From Streptomyces klenkii (GTDB lineage: Bacteria; Actinomycetota; Actinomycetes; Streptomycetales; Streptomycetaceae), in assembly GCF_003626645.1 (NCBI RefSeq), contig NZ_RBAM01000001.1, forward strand, positions 863,106 through 927,105: 64,000 nt of DNA, in the 5' to 3' direction. Each line of letters opens with the position of its first letter. The stretch's first letter is position 1. Made by a program: the position numbers and the translations under genes. Of the stretch, positions 16,660 to 25,980 are shown in pieces. The notes beneath the pieces were generated by a model. It was not told where the DNA came from, ran no database searches, and saw only the letters and a list, made by a program, of their open reading frames with translations.

Positions 16660-17397
16660 TACAGCCCCACCCCTTCGTTACGAAAACTTCATTGGCCTAA
16701 ACCTACTGATTATCAGTGTTCAAAGGCACCAAAGAAGCCGCGGGCTCTCAACGGCTGCCCGGTCATCGCACAAGGCTGTAGCCCAGATACAGCCGAAACA
16801 GCCCTGAGGCCTCGCGCCATGGACAGCTCAGGCGTGGGTGGTGACGGACGCCCGGTGAGCGTGCGCGGGTCCTGCGCCCGGAAATCGGGCCTGTGGGCTC
16901 CTGCCCGGGCGAAACGGCGTGCTGGGGGTCGCGGGAGGTGTGGCCGGCCCCGGCTCGACCCGCCCGGCATCCTGCACTGCCCTGGCCTGTCTCGTGGGGG
17001 ACTTCCCTCGCGAAGGGGTGGAGCAGGGGGCCGCTTCGCGAGGGGACGGCCTTGCGGGGCTGACCCCGCGGTGTTGCACGGCTCCGTCCGGCGGCCAGGA
17101 CGCGACGCAAGTGCTAACGGCCCGCCATGCTCCGTCCCTTATCGGACTCGTGGAAGGCGAGGATTTACGACGATGTACGACTATGTACTCGCCGGGCCGG
17201 TTCTCGATGTGCTCACCAGCCGGGAGGGGGAGACACTCGGCGGCCCTGGCCTCCTGGGGCTGGGCCCGCCGGCGCCGTACCCGTCGCGTCGGCGCCTGCG
17301 CTTGGCTGGGCAGCGCCAAGAGGCCGGGGTGGAGATAGGTCTGGCTGATTCGAAGTTCCATCGAGGCCGTGCCGCCGACTCGGCCTTACTTGTTTCA
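16660..17397. other. Stretch without a recognisable gene
   Basis: AT-richer sequence at 16670-16730 is the lipoprotein promoter region. Two inverted repeats occur: GGCTGTA/TACAGCC (about 16774-16794) and CTCGCGAAG/CTTCGCGAG (17007-17015 with 17034-17042). Open frames in 16800-17390 lack recognisable protein. Confidence 0.4.
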
Positions 17398-17446
17398 CAG
17401 CAGGCCCCGGCCGCCCTCCGTGAAGGTGAGCGGCCGGGGCCTGCTG
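17398..17446. terminator. Very strong 17-bp stem hairpin
   Basis: The 17 bases at 17398-17414 (CAGCAGGCCCCGGCCGC) pair perfectly with 17430-17446 around a 15-base loop. It lies about 125 bp after the end of the minus-strand secreted glycosidase-like gene and is its likely terminator. Confidence 0.8.
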
Positions 17447-17571
17447 TGAGTCCGGGAGCGACTCTGCTGCGCAATTCCCGTTAGTCATGTGGTGATCACA
17501 TCGTGAGGCCGTGCCGGCTCGGGAGCGCTCGGTCACTCACACGGATTTGAGGAGCCGTACTCGTGTACGTG

Positions 17572-18597
17572 TCATGCCGCGGGCTTTTGCAGCCAGTCTG
17601 CTTCGGTGGTCCAGAACATGTGGCGCGCACCGAGGTAGTCCTGAGCGAAGTCCGTGAACCGTTCGCGGGTGTACGGCTGACCTGTCTTGGGGTCCTTGGC
17701 ATTGATGTCGGGTTCCTGGACGGCCATCGCGACGAGGGGAAGGGCATCCTTGTATTCGTGGAGGAACTTGTAGGAGTTCTCCATCTGGTACTTCCGGTCC
17801 GGCAGGGTGTCCGGTCCCCCGATGCCGATCTTCTTGTCCCTGGCGAGATCGAACATCTCCTTCATGCGCTTGTGGTCGTCGTCATCCGGCAGGAAGTTGA
17901 TGTACTGGATGAACTGCGTCTTGGTGAAGACCTTCTTGCCGTAGCGCATGTTGTCGATCTCGGCATCGATGTAGGACTTCGAGGTGTACTTGGTCTGATC
18001 CGTCTTGGTGTCCACCTCGACCGCGGTCTCCGGAAGGTTCACCCCGGCGAGCTTTCCGTCGAACTTCCCCGCCATCGCCTTCAGCATGGCCTGGAAGTCC
18101 GCCCGCACATCCTTGTTCCACTGCGCGACCATAGCCCCGTGGGTGGTGGGATTGTCAGGGTTCTCATCGATCGTTGGCGCGACCCCGCCCTCGTCCTTCA
18201 CATACTGGGGGACGTTGGCGTCCTTCATGGCTACGTCAAAGAACCGGTCCTGAACCTGGACGAACAGCTTCTTGTGACGTTCCTGGAGATACTTCAGGGC
18301 ATTGTCCAGCCGCGACCACTTGTACTCCCCCTTCTTCCCCTCAAGGGCCTTCCAGGGCACCACCACCTGCACGCCGCCGATGTCCGAACGGTCAATCATG
18401 GCCTTGACCTTCGGGTTCTCGCCGGACGTGGCATCCTCGAAATCGCCGAGCGACATGTACAGATTGTCCGCCACCTTGCCGTGGGACACGGCGGCGGCCT
18501 TGGCGGGGGCGGGAGCCGCGGAGGCGACTCCGGCGCCAGCTGTCAGGGCGACGGCCGTGAGGACAACAGATCCGACTGCACCACGTTGCGTCATCAT
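17572..18597 (-). CDS. Secreted TIM-barrel glycoside-hydrolase-like protein
   Basis: A 341-residue exported protein with a Sec signal peptide (residues 1-28, ending VASAAPA). The mature part looks like a beta/alpha-barrel glycosidase related to GH39/GH42-type folds: GGVQVVVPWKALEGKKGEYK (barrel entry strand), KLFVQVQDRFF, GKLAGVNLPETAVEV, and VAMAVQEPDIN near the end. The glutamates in LPETAVEV and QEPDIN are candidate catalytic residues, but I cannot assign a CAZy family. The first ATG pair is at 18597 and 18594; no strong ribosome site is visible. A palindrome CCATTAATGG lies at about 18643-18652 in the promoter region. Confidence 0.7.
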   Translation of the reverse strand: MMTQRGAVGSVVLTAVALTAGAGVASAAPAPAKAAAVSHGKVADNLYMSLGDFEDATSGENPKVKAMIDRSDIGGVQVVVPWKALEGKKGEYKWSRLDNALKYLQERHKKLFVQVQDRFFDVAMKDANVPQYVKDEGGVAPTIDENPDNPTTHGAMVAQWNKDVRADFQAMLKAMAGKFDGKLAGVNLPETAVEVDTKTDQTKYTSKSYIDAEIDNMRYGKKVFTKTQFIQYINFLPDDDDHKRMKEMFDLARDKKIGIGGPDTLPDRKYQMENSYKFLHEYKDALPLVAMAVQEPDINAKDPKTGQPYTRERFTDFAQDYLGARHMFWTTEADWLQKPAA

Positions 18598-18915
18598 GAA
18601 CGAGACGCTAGGGGAACGTTCTTAGAGAAAGATAAGAGCATCCATTAATGGGTGTGGGCACCTTCGGCTTCAGGCTGGACAGGCCGGGGAGCGTCTTCAT
18701 CTTCATGCGGTGAGGTGGTAGCTGAGGCGGGTGGGGCGTCTGTACTGCGGGGGTCGCGAGACCCGGGTGGAGCTTCACCCTCTCGATCAGTCCCAGGCGC
18801 CGCGGCCGTTGCGGCGAGTGGTGGAGTACCGGACGCTGAACGTGCGCCGCTGGGGGCGCGGGGCGGCTGGTTCGGCGGCCCGGGCCGGGAGTGCTTGCCT
18901 ATGGAGCAGATGCTC

Positions 18916-19191
18916 TCAGGCCGCGACTGTCGTCGGCTGGGAAGCCGCAAGATTCGCCGCACGGGTGCGGGCATCCCCCACCGCTGCGGTGTCGTACGGG
19001 CGGGCGGCGGTCAAGAGGATGTTCAGGCGGGAGGCGGCGAGGGCGGAGTCAACGCGGGCGGCCTCGTCGAGGGCCTGCTGGGCCGCGGCAGCGCCCTGCT
19101 CGGCGGCGTCGAAATGCGCGACCCACTGCGGCACATCGCCCAGGCCGTTCGCGACCAGGTCGTCGGCGGCACCGAGGTGCCGCTCGGCTTA
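18916..19191 (-). pseudogene. 3' fragment of an unknown gene, cut by an IS remnant
   Basis: The frame reads AERHLGAADDLVANGLGDVP then QWVAHFDAAEQGAAAAQQAL and SRLNILLTAARPYDTAAVGD to a stop at 18916. It is alanine-rich and helical, with no start of its own; the upstream side ends exactly at the transposase fragment's stop codon. It looks like the tail of a larger helical protein interrupted by insertion. Family not recognised. Region 18598-18915 beyond it holds no gene. Confidence 0.45.
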
Positions 19192-19815
19192 GCACTCCAG
19201 TTGCAGTTCGCTATTTCTGCTGGTCAGGCGCTTGTTTCTGAGTGCAGCGAGCTGATGCGCCGTCATGTGGCGGGAGTTTGTGACCGGTGGTGCGGCGTTG
19301 GTAGTGGCAGTGCATGGCGGGGGCCTGGTGCCGACGGCGCCAGCGGGACCATCTGAGTGCCTGATCGGTGCGATGAGGGCGGTGGTGTTCTGCGCCGGGG
19401 CGGCAAGCTGCCATGAGCCGTCTGATTTCTGCCAGTCTGAGCGGGCCGAGGAAAGATCCGTTTCTGCGGCCCCCCTTTCCCTCCCGGCCTGGGTGGTCGT
19501 GGCGGCGAGGAAGCCGTGGGCGAGCATGGCCAGGGTGACGTGCCGATACCAGCCCACGTAGCGGCGGACTTCGTACTCGCCCAGGCCGCACTCGTTCTTC
19601 ACGCTCTGGAAGCACGACTCGATGGTCCAGCGGCTGTCGGCGACCTTGACCGGCTGGTCGACGGTGGTGCCGGTGGGGGCGTGGGCCAGGTAGTAGGCGA
19701 TCTCGTCGGGGCGGGCGATGCTGCGGTGGGCCATCACCCACCGGCGGTGAGAGGGCTCACCGCTGTCGAAGAACGGGACGGCGGGAAGCTGGGCGGCCGC
19801 CCAGTCGTAGGTACT
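19189..19815 (-). pseudogene. IS701-like transposase C-terminal fragment
   Basis: The frame runs YDWAAAQLPAVPFFDSGEPS, HRRWVMAHRSIARPDEIAYY, VADSRWTIESCFQSVKNECG, and YEVRRYVGWYRHVTLAMLAH, the C-terminal half of an IS701-group DDE transposase including the last catalytic glutamate region. The N-terminal half is missing; at about 19815 it abuts a truncated plus-strand gene. The extra C-terminal ~60 residues to 19189 do not follow the family and may be read-through. No start codon with ribosome site remains. Confidence 0.8.
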
Positions 19816-20342
19816 CGCCGGAGCAGTTCCGGCAGGCCGGCCTGGGCGACCTGGTGCCCACCTACACCGGCGCCGACGCGCAGAAGGGGTGCGAGGAGGC
19901 GTTGACGAAGCAGGTGGAGGACGCTTACCGGCTGGCGACGAGGAAGTGCCTGGCCGAGTACGAGAAGCGGCTGCGGGACAACGGCCTGTGGGTGGTGCGC
20001 GGCCAGTACGAACTGTGCAAGTACGGGGCGGTGACCGAGGCGCTGATTGAGCCGGCCGACGCGGCCCTGTCCGGCACCACCCGCCTGGTCGACCCGGCTC
20101 CGGACCGGGCCCGGGTCGGCTGGGGCCGCGTCGGCGGATCCAACGCCCTGGACGGGTGGCGCGCGGACGCTCAGCTGATCGTCGACATCACCCCAGTTCC
20201 CGGCACCACCGACGTCACTGTCACCGCCCGTCTGCGCGGTGTGGGCGTGCGCCGCGACAATGCCGGTGTGTGGAACCGCACCGGCCGGCGCCGCGCGGCG
20301 CACCGCACGATGGCCGGGGCGGCAGGAGCAGGCCAATGCTGA
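19812..20342 (+). CDS. 5'-truncated protein of mobile-element type
   Basis: An open frame enters from the junction with the transposase fragment (YSPEQFRQAGLGDLVPTYTG) and continues to 20342; the first usable start inside it is a GTG at 19854, giving 162 residues. Visible parts are KGCEEALTKQVEDAYRLATR, WVVRGQYELCKYGAVTEALI and VDITPVPGTTDVTVTARLRG. I do not recognise the family. The abrupt start at the IS edge suggests the gene lost its 5' part when the element arrived or was deleted. Confidence 0.45.
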   Translation, partial: YSPEQFRQAGLGDLVPTYTGADAQKGCEEALTKQVEDAYRLATRKCLAEYEKRLRDNGLWVVRGQYELCKYGAVTEALIEPADAALSGTTRLVDPAPDRARVGWGRVGGSNALDGWRADAQLIVDITPVPGTTDVTVTARLRGVGVRRDNAGVWNRTGRRRAAHRTMAGAAGAGQC

Positions 20343-20415
20343 TGACCTGTCAGTCAGACGATCATGTTTATGGCAGGCTGATCGCCGACAGAGCCGCCCA
20401 GCAGAGGAGTGAAGC

Positions 20416-20907
20416 ATGATCGAGCTGCACACGAACTACGGCGTCATCAAGATCGAACTGGCCGCCGACAAATCCCCTAAGACGGTTGCGAACTTCCTTA
20501 ACTACGTCAGGAAGGGGCACTACGACGGCACGATCTTCCACCGGGTCATCAATGGCTTCATGATCCAGGGCGGCGGCTTCGAGCCCGGCCTGCGGCAGAA
20601 GCCGGTCGATGCACCCATCGACAACGAGGCGAACAACGGGCTGCGCAACGACATATACACCGTGACGATGGCCCGTACGAACGACCCGCACTCGGCCACC
20701 GCCCAGTTCTTCATCAACGTCAACGACAACGACTTCCTCAACCACAGCTCCCCGACCCCCCAGGGCTGGGGCTACGCCGTCTTCGGCAAGGTCGTCGAAG
20801 GACAGGACGTCGTCGACAAGATCAAGGCCGTCAGGACGGGCAACGCGGGATTCCACCAGGATGTCCCTGTTGATGACGTAGTCATCGAGAAGGCCGTTAT
20901 CGTCTGA
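20416..20907 (+). CDS. Peptidyl-prolyl cis-trans isomerase, cyclophilin type
   Basis: A 163-residue cytosolic cyclophilin of the short PpiB type that speeds proline isomerisation during folding. All landmarks are present: [14 protein letters not shown] (catalytic Arg and Phe), TVTMART, the substrate-loop [15 protein letters not shown], and [17 protein letters not shown]. No signal peptide. The ATG at 20416 has an AGAGGAGTGAAG ribosome site. Streptomyces carry several ppi genes; this copy lies isolated in a mobile-element-rich region. Confidence 0.95.
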   Translation: MIELHTNYGVIKIELAADKSPKTVANFLNYVRKGHYDGTIFHRVINGFMIQGGGFEPGLRQKPVDAPIDNEANNGLRNDIYTVTMARTNDPHSATAQFFINVNDNDFLNHSSPTPQGWGYAVFGKVVEGQDVVDKIKAVRTGNAGFHQDVPVDDVVIEKAVIV

Positions 20908-21259
20908 TCCGCCTCCGACCGGGCGCAGCGCGACGCCGGCACCTGCCGCTGAACAGACGGGGCGCGCGACGTCCTGCCACGGCATGCCTGCACAGGCATG
21001 ACGCCGATTGCCGGCTACCTGCGCCGGGGCGGGATCGGAAGCGGCTGACCAAGGTGCCTCCGCCGGGGGCCTCGGGTTGTCTTGGGTCCGGTCGGCCTGG
21101 TCCGGGCGCGCCTGGTCCTGGAAGACAGTCTCCCGCAGGGCTGCTCACTCCTGACCAAAGTGAACCTTATGAAAGTCAATCGCGTCGCTTATTTCGCTTA
21201 TGGAAGGATGTTGGGTGGTGAGCAGCAGGCCACTCGGGGTCGACATAAGGAGCGGGGCG
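20908..21259. other. Intergenic region without a gene
   Basis: It contains an 8-bp inverted repeat CATGCCTG/CAGGCATG (about 20982-21000) that may act as a weak terminator, and an AT-richer tract near 21160-21210 that is the probable promoter of the racemase gene. Confidence 0.35.
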
Positions 21260-21988
21260 ATGAAGACAATTGGGCTGATCGGCGGGATGAGCTGGGAGTC
21301 GACAGCGGAGTACTACCGATTCTTGAACGAGTTCACGCGCGACCGACTTGGCGGGCTCCATTCAGCCCGATGTGTGATCTATTCGGTGGATTTCGCGGAG
21401 ATCGAGCAGTTGCAGGTCCAGGGGCGCTGGGCGGATGCCGGCGAGATCCTGGCTGCGGCCGCTCAGTCTCTGGAGGCAGCCGGCGCTGACCTGGTGCTCA
21501 TCTGTACCAACACCATGCACAAGGTCGCCGACGTTGTTGCGGCAGCGGTGTCCATCCCGCTGCTGCACCTGGCCGACGCCACCGCAGACGCCGTACGGGC
21601 ATCGGGCCTGCGCCGGGTCGGCCTGCTGGGCACGGCGTTCACCATGGAGCAGGACTTCTATCGAGGCCGCCTCGAAGCGGCCGGGCTCGACGTCCGCATC
21701 CCGGATACCGACGGGCGCGCGCTCGTGCACGAAGTGATCTATGAGGAGCTCTGCCTCGGAATTGTGCGGGACGAATCACGCACTGCTTATCAGAAGGTCA
21801 TCAAGGACCTCGTTGCAGCTGGCGCGGAAGGCATCATCCTGGGCTGCACCGAAATCGAGCTTCTCATCGGTCCTGGGGACAGTCCCGTTCCGGTCTTCCC
21901 CACCGCAAGACTTCACGCCCAGGCAGCCGTAGACGCAGCTCTTCCGGACGCCCGGAACGACACCGCCACGACGCCGGCATCCCGCTGA
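21260..21988 (+). CDS. Aspartate/glutamate racemase-family protein
   Basis: A 242-residue cofactor-independent amino-acid racemase of the YgeA/aspartate-racemase branch. It begins MKTIGLIGGMSWEST, carries the two catalytic cysteines in ICTNTMHK (Cys82) and LGCTEIELL (Cys196), and has the normal length. The ATG at 21260 follows AAGGAG; an upstream in-frame start would lack a ribosome site. It would interconvert L- and D-aspartate or glutamate, or a related hydantoin or carboxylate. No partner gene is adjacent that fixes the substrate. Confidence 0.92.
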   Translation: MKTIGLIGGMSWESTAEYYRFLNEFTRDRLGGLHSARCVIYSVDFAEIEQLQVQGRWADAGEILAAAAQSLEAAGADLVLICTNTMHKVADVVAAAVSIPLLHLADATADAVRASGLRRVGLLGTAFTMEQDFYRGRLEAAGLDVRIPDTDGRALVHEVIYEELCLGIVRDESRTAYQKVIKDLVAAGAEGIILGCTEIELLIGPGDSPVPVFPTARLHAQAAVDAALPDARNDTATTPASR

Positions 21989-21993
21989 CTGGA

Positions 21994-22242
21994 GTGTGGC
22001 CATACGCCCGCGAACTGCTGCGCCGCGCCCACCACCTCATCGACCCCGCCCGCGCCTACACCCGGGCCGGCCGCCGCGAGGACGCCGTCGACGCGCTCCT
22101 GGACGCCGAACGCGAGGCAGCGGAGGAGGTGCGCTGCCGCCCGCGGACGAAGCGGCTCGTCGAGCACCTGCGCCTGCTCGGTGCGGGCGCGGACGAGGGA
22201 CGGTTGCGGGCGCCGGCCGATCGTTGTGGACTGCCCCGGTGA
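21994..22242 (+). pseudogene. C-terminal remnant of an XRE-type regulator
   Basis: An 82-codon frame from a GTG at 21994 reads YARELLRRAHHLIDPARAYT, DAVDALLDAEREAAEEVRCR, and LVEHLRLLGAGADEGRLRAP, close to the C-terminal tail of Streptomyces helix-turn-helix regulators that precede flavoprotein genes. The DNA-binding and sensor parts are absent. Its stop overlaps the flavoprotein start (GTGA), preserving the old operon coupling. It may still be translated, acting only to deliver ribosomes to the next gene. Confidence 0.5.
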
Positions 22243-22787
22243 CCACGACCCGAACTCTGTACCTGATCGCCTGCGCGGCCCCGCCCGCCCGGCGCCTCGA
22301 TGTCCCCATCCGCGCGGCCCAGGAGGCCGGCTGGGATGTCTGTGCGATCCTCACGCCGTCCGCGTACCGGTGGGCGAGAGAGGACGCAGACGGCGAGATC
22401 GAGGCCCTCGAATCCCTCACCGGACACCCGGTCCGCTGGCAGTACAAGCTTCCGTCACAGGCGGACGTGCTGCCCGCCCCCGACGCGATCCTCGCCGCCC
22501 CGCTGACGTCGAACTCCCTCAACAAATGGGCGCTCGGCATCTCCGACACCCTCGCCCTCGGACTCCTCACCGAGGGCATCGGGCTCGGTCTGCCTATCGT
22601 CGCGCTGCCGCACTGGAACGACGCCCAGGGCCGGCACCCGGCCGCGCAGGGCAGCGTCGAGATCCTGCGCGCCGCAGGTGTGACCGTGCTGCTCGGTGGC
22701 GAGCGCGGGTTCGTCCCGCCCAAGCCACGGCAGGGCAACCTGGACGCGTATCCATGGGATGCCGCCATCGACGCGCTCCCGTCCTGA
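22239..22787 (+). CDS. Flavoprotein of the PPC-decarboxylase-like family
   Basis: A 182-residue FMN-binding fold of the flavoprotein family that includes Dfp and epidermin decarboxylase. It starts TLYLIACAAPPARRLDVPIR and continues with GWDVCAILTPSAYRWA, the conserved APLTSNSLNKWALGISDTLA segment (N-S-x-N-K-W) and GLPIVALPHWNDAQG. The family usually binds FMN and sometimes decarboxylates peptidyl or pantothenoyl cysteine; these short Streptomyces versions beside XRE regulators have unknown substrates. The GTG start overlaps the upstream stop. Confidence 0.85.
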   Translation: MTTTRTLYLIACAAPPARRLDVPIRAAQEAGWDVCAILTPSAYRWAREDADGEIEALESLTGHPVRWQYKLPSQADVLPAPDAILAAPLTSNSLNKWALGISDTLALGLLTEGIGLGLPIVALPHWNDAQGRHPAAQGSVEILRAAGVTVLLGGERGFVPPKPRQGNLDAYPWDAAIDALPS

Positions 22788-23012
22788 ATCACCCCTCACG
22801 CGCCCAGAGTGAGCTCCCCGCGCTGTACGGACACCGGTCGCCCCTGAACTCAGCTGATCGAGGTGAACGGGCGGGCTTGCCTGGGTGCTCCTAACCGGCC
22901 CGCGCTGACTGCAGAGTGGAAGTTCCTGTGAAGGGACAGTGTTGGCGCGGATGGCTCCTTGATCGTGTGGGGATCATCGGCGACACGGAGCGAAGGGGGA
23001 GGGCTGGACGCG

Positions 23013-23354
23013 GTGGACCTTGGCACACTGCAGCAGCGGGCTGTCCAGATTCATGATCTCTATGATGAGCTGAACCGGCGCGAGCGTGGCCGGGTCTGGA
23101 AGCGCGAGGAGTTCATGCTCGGCTTCATGGGTGATGTCGGTGACCTGGCCAAACTCGTCATGGCTGAGGAGGGTGCGCGGACGGTGCCTGGCGGGCGGCC
23201 CGCGCTGGAGCACGAACTCGCCGACTGCCTGTGGTCGGTGCTGATTCTCGCGCACCGCTACGACGTTGATCTGGGCCATGCTTTCTGCCGCACCATGCCG
23301 GAGCTCGATGAGGCGATCTCTGCACGGCTCGCGAAGACCGGTGAACCGGCCTGA
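23013..23354 (+). CDS. MazG-like nucleotide pyrophosphohydrolase
   Basis: A 113-residue all-helical MazG-like protein, expected to hydrolyse (d)NTPs to monophosphates and pyrophosphate with Mg2+. Visible: LQQRAVQIHDLYDELNRRER, GFMGDVGDLAKLVMAEEG (metal-binding E/D cluster) and LEHELADCLWSVLILAHRYD. The GTG at 23013 follows GGGGGAGG by about ten bases; a longer start at 22959 is possible. The next gene encodes a HIT protein, so the pair may belong to nucleotide housekeeping or damage control. Confidence 0.8.
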   Translation: MDLGTLQQRAVQIHDLYDELNRRERGRVWKREEFMLGFMGDVGDLAKLVMAEEGARTVPGGRPALEHELADCLWSVLILAHRYDVDLGHAFCRTMPELDEAISARLAKTGEPA

Positions 23355-23397
23355 TGTCTTCGGTGGGAGGATCCGCCGCTCAGCCGGCGGCACATGG

Positions 23398-23895
23398 ATG
23401 GAGCGGCAAGAGATGGATCTCGATGCCTACGTGTTCCGGGCCCGGACAGGGCCCTGCTTCGTCTGTGCCTTCCTGGCCGGGGATCCTGACTACACCCATG
23501 AGACGGTCTTCGAGGACGACGAGAACGTGGCGTTCCTGGACCGGTGGCCCACGCTGCCGGGCAAGGTGCTGGTGGCGCCGAAAGCACATGTCGAACATGC
23601 CGTCCGGGACCTGGACGAGGCCGCCTACATCCGGCTGATGCTGTTCGTGCGCAGTGTCGCGCAGGCTGTGGAGCAGGTCTTCGAGCCGGAACGGACCTAC
23701 CTGCTGTCGCTGGGCAGCCAGCAGGGCAATGCCCACCTGCACTGGCACATCGCCGGGCTGCCCCCCGGCGTGCCGTATGAGCGGCAGCAGCATCATGCGT
23801 TGATGGCGGAGAACGGTGTACTGACCCATTCCTCACAGGAGAGGGCCGAGATCATGGCACGGCTGCGCCAGGTGCTCGCGACTGCGAGACCGTGA
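23398..23895 (+). CDS. HIT-family nucleotide hydrolase/transferase
   Basis: A 165-residue histidine-triad protein acting on nucleoside-phosphate bonds. The triad is intact: GNAHLHWHIAGLPPG, with His113, His115 and His117. CFVCAFL near residue 20 begins the domain, and KVLVAPKAHVEHAVRDLDE is the mid-domain strand-helix. The ATG at 23398 or the one at 23413 could start it; the second has the better spaced GGAG. It lies 43 bp after the MazG-like gene and is probably cotranscribed. Confidence 0.88.
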   Translation: MERQEMDLDAYVFRARTGPCFVCAFLAGDPDYTHETVFEDDENVAFLDRWPTLPGKVLVAPKAHVEHAVRDLDEAAYIRLMLFVRSVAQAVEQVFEPERTYLLSLGSQQGNAHLHWHIAGLPPGVPYERQQHHALMAENGVLTHSSQERAEIMARLRQVLATARP

Positions 23896-24007
23896 TTCCC
23901 TTAGGTCATGCGGCCTTTTTCGTACGCGCCTTACAGGTATCCGAGGGGTCGTCAGGCACGTACGGCATATTCGTGACGTACGGCCCACCCCCCAACTTCA
24001 TTGGCCG

Positions 24008-24038
24008 GGTCGCCCGGGCGTCTCAGCCCCGGGCGACC
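24008..24038. terminator. Bidirectional terminator hairpin
   Basis: GGTCGCCCGGG (24008-24018) pairs perfectly with CCCGGGCGACC (24028-24038). It sits between the convergent HIT and NmrA-type genes. Confidence 0.8.
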
Positions 24039-24113
24039 CGACCAGTGTCGAATGCGGGTGCGGGCCGTCAGCCCGGGAACCTGCGATGCCGGGAACGAGG
24101 AGAAGGCGTCGGG

Positions 24114-25016
24114 TCAGCCCGTGACGGTACCAGCCGGGTCCTTCGCCTGCCGCACGGGATCATTCGAGAGGTTGGATGCGTGATCTGCGGCCCACTGTGC
24201 CAGCGTGCGGCCCGGCTTGCCCAGGACTTGTTCGACGTCGAGCCGGACCTCGGGTGGCTCTTGCGCATACTCGGCCTGGTAGCCCAGCAGGTATTCGGCG
24301 ATGTCCCACGGCATCCCGGCCGTGATGTATGCGGCGCGGGCCTGGCCGTACGTCACCGGCTCGAAGCTCAGCGGTCTGCCCAGGCCCTGGGCGATCGCCG
24401 CGGCCTGCTCCCGGTGCGTGAGCTGCTGTGGCCCGCTCAGCGAGTACGCGTGCCCGGCGTGGCCGTCTGAAAGGAGCGCGGCGGCGGCCACTTCGGCGAT
24501 GTCCGCCTCATGGACGGGGACACCGAGCGCGTCGGGGAAGGCGCTGCGCACCATGTTCTCCGCGCGGATCGATGCGCCCCACAGGTCCAGTTTGTTGCTG
24601 GCGAACTCGCCCGGCCGGATGTGCGTCCATTCCAGACCTGAGGCTTCGATGACCTCCTCGACGTCGCGCAGCATTTCGTAGCTGCCCGGCCGCCGTACGG
24701 TGACGGCGAGGCCGGAGAGGTCGACGATGCGCCTGGCCCCCGCGCCCGTGGCGAGCTCTACGAAGGCGCGGGCCTGCTGTATCGCATGTTGCGGGTCGAG
24801 TGCTCCGGACATGTAGTAGACGCCATCCACTCCGTCGAGTGCCGTCGCGGCTCCTGTGAGGTCGGTGAGGTTGCCTGCTACCACCTCGACGGCATCGGGA
24901 AGTTGAGCGTTTGCCGGGTTCCTGGTCAGAGCCCGCACTCGCTGTCCGGCCCCGAGCAGCCGGTCGACCAGGACTCGGCCGGTCTTTCCCGTCGCGCCCG
25001 TTACGAGAATGGTCAT
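24114..25016 (-). CDS. NmrA-like NAD(P)-binding protein (azoreductase/quinone-reductase type)
   Basis: A 300-residue atypical SDR. It begins MTILVTGATGKTGRVLVDRL (glycine-rich NADP motif) and continues with VRALTRNPANAQLP, YYMSGAL, GARRIVDLSGLAV and LEWTHIRPGEFASN. This is the family of NmrA-like sensors and NAD(P)H:quinone oxidoreductase-like enzymes in Streptomyces, often controlled by HxlR or MerR genes. The start at 25016 has GAAAGGGAACCC upstream. No regulator adjoins it; a transposase fragment lies on the other side of its promoter. Confidence 0.88.
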   Translation of the reverse strand: MTILVTGATGKTGRVLVDRLLGAGQRVRALTRNPANAQLPDAVEVVAGNLTDLTGAATALDGVDGVYYMSGALDPQHAIQQARAFVELATGAGARRIVDLSGLAVTVRRPGSYEMLRDVEEVIEASGLEWTHIRPGEFASNKLDLWGASIRAENMVRSAFPDALGVPVHEADIAEVAAAALLSDGHAGHAYSLSGPQQLTHREQAAAIAQGLGRPLSFEPVTYGQARAAYITAGMPWDIAEYLLGYQAEYAQEPPEVRLDVEQVLGKPGRTLAQWAADHASNLSNDPVRQAKDPAGTVTG

Positions 25017-25146
25017 GGGTTCCCTTTCGTAGTGGGTGCCGAACCCGTCGGCGGGCGGCCGACGATAGGCCCGTATGGCTCTTGTGCGCACATCTCATTT
25101 GGCGGATCAGCAGGGCGGCCCGTCACGGGCGCGTACGATCACGGGA

Positions 25147-25485
25147 ATGGAGGCACTCGCTCAGCGCCTGGTCCCCGACGAGATGTGGGCGGCGACTCGT
25201 CCGCTCCTGCCCGCCCTGCCGCTGCGGCCCCAGGGCGGTGGCAGGGCCGCGGCTGACGCACGCAGGGTCATGGTCGCCGTCGTCTACGTGGTCACCAGCG
25301 GCTGTGCGTGGCAGCAACTGCCCTCCTCGTTCGGGGTCAGCGTGCCTACGGCCCACCGCTGGTTCACCCGCTGGAGCGGTGCGAATCTGTGGCAGAACCT
25401 GAGCGAGGCGACGTCCCATGCCCCGGCGCTTGCCGCCTGGACCAGGACGATCCACGAGTGTGCAGCACGCCGCGTCTACCGCTGA
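25147..25485 (+). pseudogene. IS5-family transposase N-terminal fragment
   Basis: It reads MEALAQRLVPDEMWAATRPL, VAVVYVVTSGCAWQQLPSSF and VSVPTAHRWFTRWSGANLWQ, the N-terminal helix-turn-helix region of IS5-group transposases. After about 90 residues the sequence turns into unrelated frames; no DDE residues remain. Confidence 0.8.
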
Positions 25486-25865
25486 GGAACTCACCAAACG
25501 AGACATGGCGCCGACTTTCGGCGCCCGTCACGGGCGGACCGGCTTGCAGTACCTACGCGCCGGCACCACATGTCCCCGCGTCGCACCAGTCGGGTGCCCG
25601 TTCAGCGGTTCGACGGCACTGAGGTCGCTGCCGGTGCGGGATGAGTGCCGCTCTCCGCCACCTCGTCACCACTACCTACGCCGCACCCGGCGGTAGCGCC
25701 GTCTCGGGCAGAGGTGCTGGCTCGTCCCGGCCGAACGGGAGCCCAGGAAGCGCTAGCTTCCGCGGCCTGGACAACGATGTACACGACCCCGTGATCGTCA
25801 CCGCTTCCCAGCGACCCGCGCTTGCAAGCTCACCCCCGGGCAGAGGGCCGCAGACCGAGTCCTCG

Positions 25866-25980
25866 CTATAGGACGCGCACCGGTCGAACATGGCTTCGCC
25901 CGCCTCGAGAACTGACGGGCCCTCACCAAACTCCGCACCGACCGCGCCCTTCCTGACAAACCTCGAAGTCAACCGCCGAG
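25866..25980 (+). pseudogene. C-terminal scrap of an IS5-type (DDE_4) transposase
   Basis: The frame reads APVEHGFARLEN, a stop codon in place of the conserved Trp, then RALTKLRTDRA, then after a frame shift LTNLEVNR. This matches the family's last helix (APVEHGFARLKNW-x-x-LTKLRTD, L-x-NLEVNR). Nothing else is recognised in 25486-26098. Confidence 0.65.

Noticed and set aside
16819..17484. Plus-strand frames between the lipoprotein and glycosidase-like genes
   Set aside because: Arg/Gly/Ala-rich composition typical of shadow frames, no ribosome site and no family resemblance.
25147..25980. One interrupted IS5 element
   Set aside because: The N-terminal and C-terminal pieces look like different subgroups, so I list them separately and do not claim a single element.
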